From Latrodectus hesperus (lineage: Eukaryota; Arthropoda; Arachnida; Araneae; Theridiidae): a stretch of DNA of 64,000 nt. Numbering within the stretch: position 1 is the first letter of the stretch; each line of letters begins with the position of its first letter. The notes under the pieces were generated by a model that was given only the letters and a program-made list of their open reading frames with translations, did no database searches and was not told the origin of the DNA. Made by a program: the position numbers and the translations under genes. The stretch is from assembly GCA_037975125.1 (NCBI GenBank), contig CM075852.1, forward strand, positions 2,401,087 to 2,465,086. The letters are read 5' to 3'. Shown here piece by piece: positions 60,681-64,000 of the stretch.

Positions 60681-60720
60681 AGAAGTATTTAATGGATTTG
60701 TCTTTTAAATGAAAATTCAA
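60256..60720 (-). CDS. Longest ORF in window, 154 codons; possible exon ending at a splice donor
   Basis: An ATG frame on the minus strand begins MNFHLKDKSIKYFWR and includes a basic stretch (CGKRMQRKRKAKECLK, about residues 77-92). It ends at a TAA that is part of ATGGTAAGTACG, so the stop overlaps a near-perfect splice donor (GGTAAGT). This fits a 5' exon spliced just before the stop. I recognise no domain. Competing frames on both strands in the same block (60449-60653) weaken the case for coding, and the patch could simply be a non-coding first exon. Confidence 0.2.
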   Translation of the reverse strand: MNFHLKDKSIKYFWRSECSISDFNKGVCFLSNFPCGPRIRFLFCTFPRPRVVFLLNCRLNHPSLLCTLEIEKKHLCGKRMQRKRKAKECLKSVAGSIPYLQVSKDAAIMSVGTGSFCVFSFGLHRQQWISSAVGGGEAFALTWLPSYKKYNKKW

Positions 60721-61426
60721 AATCTTACAAATTTCATGTTAGTTGTTTTGGGAGAACTGGAGAAATAATCACATACGGTTAAAAAATTTGCCAAATATTA
60801 TAATGATTTTTGGCAATTTTATACAAGACCATTTTAATTTAAAAATAAGATACACATGTAAAATGACATCAAGTAAGAAAACTGACAAATGCTGCTATTT
60901 ATAGCCAATATTTCCCAGTGTATATTTATGGATCTATTGGCCCAAGAAAAGACAAAAGGCGGCGCATATTTAATGAAAATTAAAAGTTAATAAAAATGTT
61001 GAAATCAATGCTTAAAACACACGACTGTGGCAAATTTGATTTGAAAAATTGACATTGTATTTTTAGCTCATTATTTTAACAAAAAGGCTGAGCGATACAC
61101 CTAAAGAACAACTTTTTACTATCGATCTGTAATGTAAACAATTTTCTTATGTGAGAGAAAATAGCGTTTGGAGCTACTTTTAAACGTTTGGCGTCGTCGG
61201 GATTTAAACAGTTGTTTTGGTACATGTGCATATGCGCAATAATAGTCTAAAATAAGAATCGGCGAGACTGAGTTTTGTATTTAATTTCTAATGTATATAC
61301 GCATTTTACATTTCATGATTTCTTTAGATCGTCCATTTGAAACAGCTAATGCTAAGCCTAACATGGCGTTTTAAATCTTTGGCTTCAATTACAGATGCAA
61401 AGTACAATTTGGATGATTTAATAACG
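60721..61426. other. AT-rich stretch
   Basis: No gene. A small CpG-bearing clump (TTTGGCGTCGTCGGG) lies near 61187. Confidence 0.45.
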
Positions 61427-61486
61427 TTGGTTGGGTTGAATAACCCAAGATCCAAGGTAAAATACAAGCTGCGTCAAATATTTAAC
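61427..61486 (+). repeat. Dispersed repeat D, copy 4
   Basis: TTGGTTGGGTTGAATAACCC, AAGATCCAAGG, ACAAGCTGCGTCAAAT: the same words in the same order and strand as the copies at 16463, 29373 and 43546. Confidence 0.55.
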
Positions 61487-62130
61487 AAGAATTAATTAAG
61501 AAATTATAAATTAAGTTTAATAACATTAGGAAGTAAATAAAATCCACTGATGTGTTGAAGTAAATCTACACAATCTATTAATGTTTTAATACTTTAAATC
61601 AATGCTGAATTCAGTAACTTAAATTTCACTGCTAATTTTTTATTTATAGAAATCGATTCAATTATATTGCCAACACACTAGCAAGTTTTCAGGACCTACC
61701 AAGCGATGCACTTTGCCTCAGTTGCAAAACCTTCAACTCTTGTTTTCACTGTCTTAATTTGCAGAAATTTAGCTGTTTCAATTAAGTTTATTAGAGTCAT
61801 TTTCTAAAGATTTTATATTATAATACTTTACATTTTTCACATATTCATACTAATTAGTTAGCTTTAGTGAAATCGATATACAAGTTTTTCTCAAACATTT
61901 CCCTTCGGTGAGAATATTTTCTAAAGACGTTAATAAAATGACTTAAAGAATTTTGGAAAATTCTAGAGCATTTCTTTAAATAGGAGTGAGGAAGAAAAGT
62001 AAAATCTTCCATGTTCAACTTTGGCTATAAATATAAAGCATTGAAACAATTCTGAATAATGCGGTCCCCACTAAAAAGTTGTCAAATTTAAATGTAAAAG
62101 TTTAACATCTTCCAATTTATTTTTTACTTT
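61487..62130. other. AT-rich stretch
   Basis: No gene or repeat family recognised. Confidence 0.5.
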
Positions 62131-62262
62131 AGTAAATGAGGGCTAATTCGACCTAGAATTTTACAGTAAATTTCAAACAATATTCATTTTTGGGGTGGTA
62201 TCGAAACTATGAAACAGGTGTTTATTTCAATGGAGGACAACCCATTCAACTGTCAATTCGAC
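62131..62262 (-). mobile_element. tRNA-derived SINE, family B, very old
   Basis: AGTAAATGAGGGCTAATTCG and ACCTAGAATTTTACAGT match the centre. GGTATCGAAACTATGAAAC and CAACCCATTCAACTGTC match the head. Minus orientation, low identity. Confidence 0.5.
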
Positions 62263-62611
62263 CACAGTAATTCCAAGAAAATATAAAATCGAATACCGAA
62301 ATATTTGTCTTTTGAGGCCAATGGTCTTTGCAATGACATCTATTGAAATACTTTTTATAATAAACTCTGGTTTCGCTTTACAGGTTAAGTACAAATATCG
62401 TTTTATTTAGAAATTCATTAGATATTTTAACTGTTAGATTTAAGTTTTTTTTTTTATTAAACATGAACAATTAAAAATTTCATGTAGTCTTGACCAGTTT
62501 CTCAGAAAAAATTTCAAATTATCAATTTATAAACAGCAGATTTTATTTAATAATGACCATGCATTTCATTGGAATCAATGAAATATTAAGTTTATTTGAT
62601 TTATAGTAAGT

Positions 62612-62737
62612 TTCACAGGCGAATGTTTTAAATCAAGGCCTACAATTTAAAGTGGATTTTGAACATTTAGCAATAGTCAAGCCTGAATTGGGAATCGAAC
62701 CCACGAGTTCTTGAACGGAAGAATAATTTGGCTGAAC
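62612..62737 (-). mobile_element. tRNA-derived SINE, family B, old
   Basis: GGCCTACAATTTAAAGTGG and ATTTTGAAC match the centre. GGGAATCGAACCCACGAG and TTCTTGAACGGAAG match the head. The head end is partly lost. Confidence 0.65.
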
Positions 62738-62975
62738 ATAAATTTTTGCGGCTTTGCAGGCATGGGGAAAAAGTTAAACATTTTGCACACCTGGCTTTAT
62801 AGATTTAAAATAATTAAATCACTCGCGACTGACATACATCCACATATAACTCATCAATATTGCGATAATTAAATAACTATCAAAATAATTAGAAAGAAAA
62901 AACAAATTTATTTAATTCAGTATATTATTTGTTGATATATTAATTTCAAAACACTACTTTAAACGTTGTTTGCCA

Positions 62976-63112
62976 ATTTAAACCTAAACTCCGATTCATT
63001 ACAAACACCCAAGGGGGGCGGGTAAGTTTCATCTCCACCAACCAGATGGGATATGAACTTGAGAACTATCAGAACTAAATATCAAACTGGTAACCGTTCT
63101 GTAACCACTTCA
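62976..63112 (-). mobile_element. tRNA-derived SINE, family B, very old
   Basis: TCCGATTCATTACAAACACCC matches the centre, and GGATATGAACTTGAGAACT the head. TGGTAACCGTTCTGTAACC may be the head end. A GGGGGGCGGG insertion lies near 63015. Confidence 0.45.
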
Positions 63113-63479
63113 TTTAGATTCTATAAAATATAGTCTAAACGATCCGATTTGAATACATTAGTTTTAAAAACTAAAACTTCAAGTTAAAAATAAAAATTAT
63201 ACAGCACAGTACTATTGCTTTTTGAGGTTATTAGAAAAGAATGAACAAAGCGAAAGTAATTAATTCAAATATTAAAAGAATTAGTTTAGAGAGTATGTCA
63301 GTTAACTGAAAATACGAGTCAAATTACTGATCCTTGCTTGAAATAAAACACAATTGTCCGAGTAGAATTAATTCTGACCTATTTTTAGAAACAAAATATA
63401 ACAAAAGGAAAAATATTCCAAAAGCGACAAATCTGCCAAAAACGAAAAAAGATCAAAATATAACAATGAGCTGCATTCC
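63113..63479. other. AT-rich stretch
   Basis: Nothing recognised. Confidence 0.5.
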
Positions 63480-63660
63480 ATTACAATACATTCTGGCGGT
63501 TTTCCAGTATTGACATGTGGTTACGTTGTCATGGCAACCGGAAGTCAACTAATCAGTGACGAGAACCATAATGAATAGAACCGAGTACTCTTACTAAATT
63601 ATTTTATTTGTCAAATGAACGTTGGCAACTGCGAATAACATTGCAGAAGCTATAACTTGG
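63480..63660. promoter_or_regulatory. GC-rich patch 22, promoter-like (X-box and ETS)
   Basis: An X-box at 63525-63538 overlaps by one base a full ETS/GABP site CCGGAAGT at 63538-63545. Touching RFX and ETS sites are typical of compact promoters of ciliary and housekeeping genes in animals. The ATG at about 63571 opens only a nine-codon frame, so if this is a promoter the gene lies elsewhere. Orientation is unknown. Confidence 0.4.
63525..63538. promoter_or_regulatory. RFX X-box
   Basis: GTTGTCATGGCAAC is an X-box with a perfect right half (GGCAAC) and one mismatch in the left half. It is the second X-box in the window (the other is at 25685). Confidence 0.5.
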
Positions 63661-64000
63661 AGGCAATATTTTCAATTTAATAATTTAGAAATCTGTTGCA
63701 ACACTTAAAAAAACTTGAAATAATTACTTTCATGTCCAGAGAAATACAAAAATCAGATGCAGTTCTCTTCGAATTTATATTAATTTAATATTGAAATTAT
63801 TCGAAATATGAATATGTAAATTTCATAAAAGCAGTTTTAAAAACATTTTTCAAGTTGAAGTTTCTCACACTAAATTGAATTTTCTAATACAAATTCGCAA
63901 TCATTTCGATTTATTATTTTTAAAATATAAAAACAAACAATATAATGCAAAAATCAGTTTATACAAAATGGATTTTACCTCGAAATTATTTTATTTATAA
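63661..64000. other. AT-rich end of window
   Basis: No gene or repeat family recognised. Confidence 0.5.

Noticed and set aside
1..64000. CRISPR array, operon, prophage or bacterial defence system
   Set aside because: There are no spaced identical repeats, no long ORFs and no ribosome-binding sites. The window is animal nuclear DNA.

Overview
This window looks like 64 kb of AT-rich (roughly 70% A+T by eye) non-coding nuclear DNA from an invertebrate animal. The evidence is the absence of long reading frames, many dispersed tRNA-derived SINEs, one decayed LINE fragment, and no bacterial gene structure. The SINE style and base composition fit an arthropod, perhaps an arachnid such as a spider. 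That is inference, and I cannot name a species. No complete protein-coding gene, rRNA, functional tRNA, CRISPR array or viral gene can be supported.

The window is layered. (1) Long deserts of very AT-rich, low-complexity DNA. (2) About 25 SINE copies or remnants in four tRNA-headed groups, called here A, S2, B and C. A copies lie at 3345, 37854 and 52148. S2 copies lie at 12416 and 21619, with a loose tail at 22403. B is the commonest, with clear copies at 48478 and 57315 and many worn ones. C has one copy at 35060. Several copies have target-site duplications, and one young B copy sits inside an old B copy. A and S2 share a central block (CCTATAAACGGGT), and A, S2 and B share a junction just after the tRNA head. 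(3) A 5'-truncated LINE fragment on the minus strand at 26240-26975, with RNase H remains, a C-terminal Cys/His motif and a 3' hairpin. (4) A short dispersed repeat D at 16463, 29373, 43546 and 61427.

Between these lie about 20 short patches, 150-700 bp long, that are clearly richer in G+C. They carry ordered motif matches: CRE at 1490 and 31151, RFX X-boxes at 25685 and 63525 (the latter touching an ETS site), and two CTCF-like sites at 2033 and 22319. An 8-mer, TCGTCTGC, recurs in six patches. These patches are the best candidates for cis-regulatory DNA, suggesting a large intron or gene-flanking region. Possible gene parts are weak: a 36-codon ORF starting in a strong context at 31043, a 154-codon minus-strand ORF ending at a good splice donor at 60256-60720, and a 38-codon ORF after a good splice acceptor at 35880.

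Several strong inverted repeats are present, notably 44 bp at 3725, 28 bp at 33185, and long hairpins at 7011, 22322 and 47974. I see no convincing new multi-gene system. The most interesting items are the modular SINEs, the motif-bearing GC patches and the hairpins.
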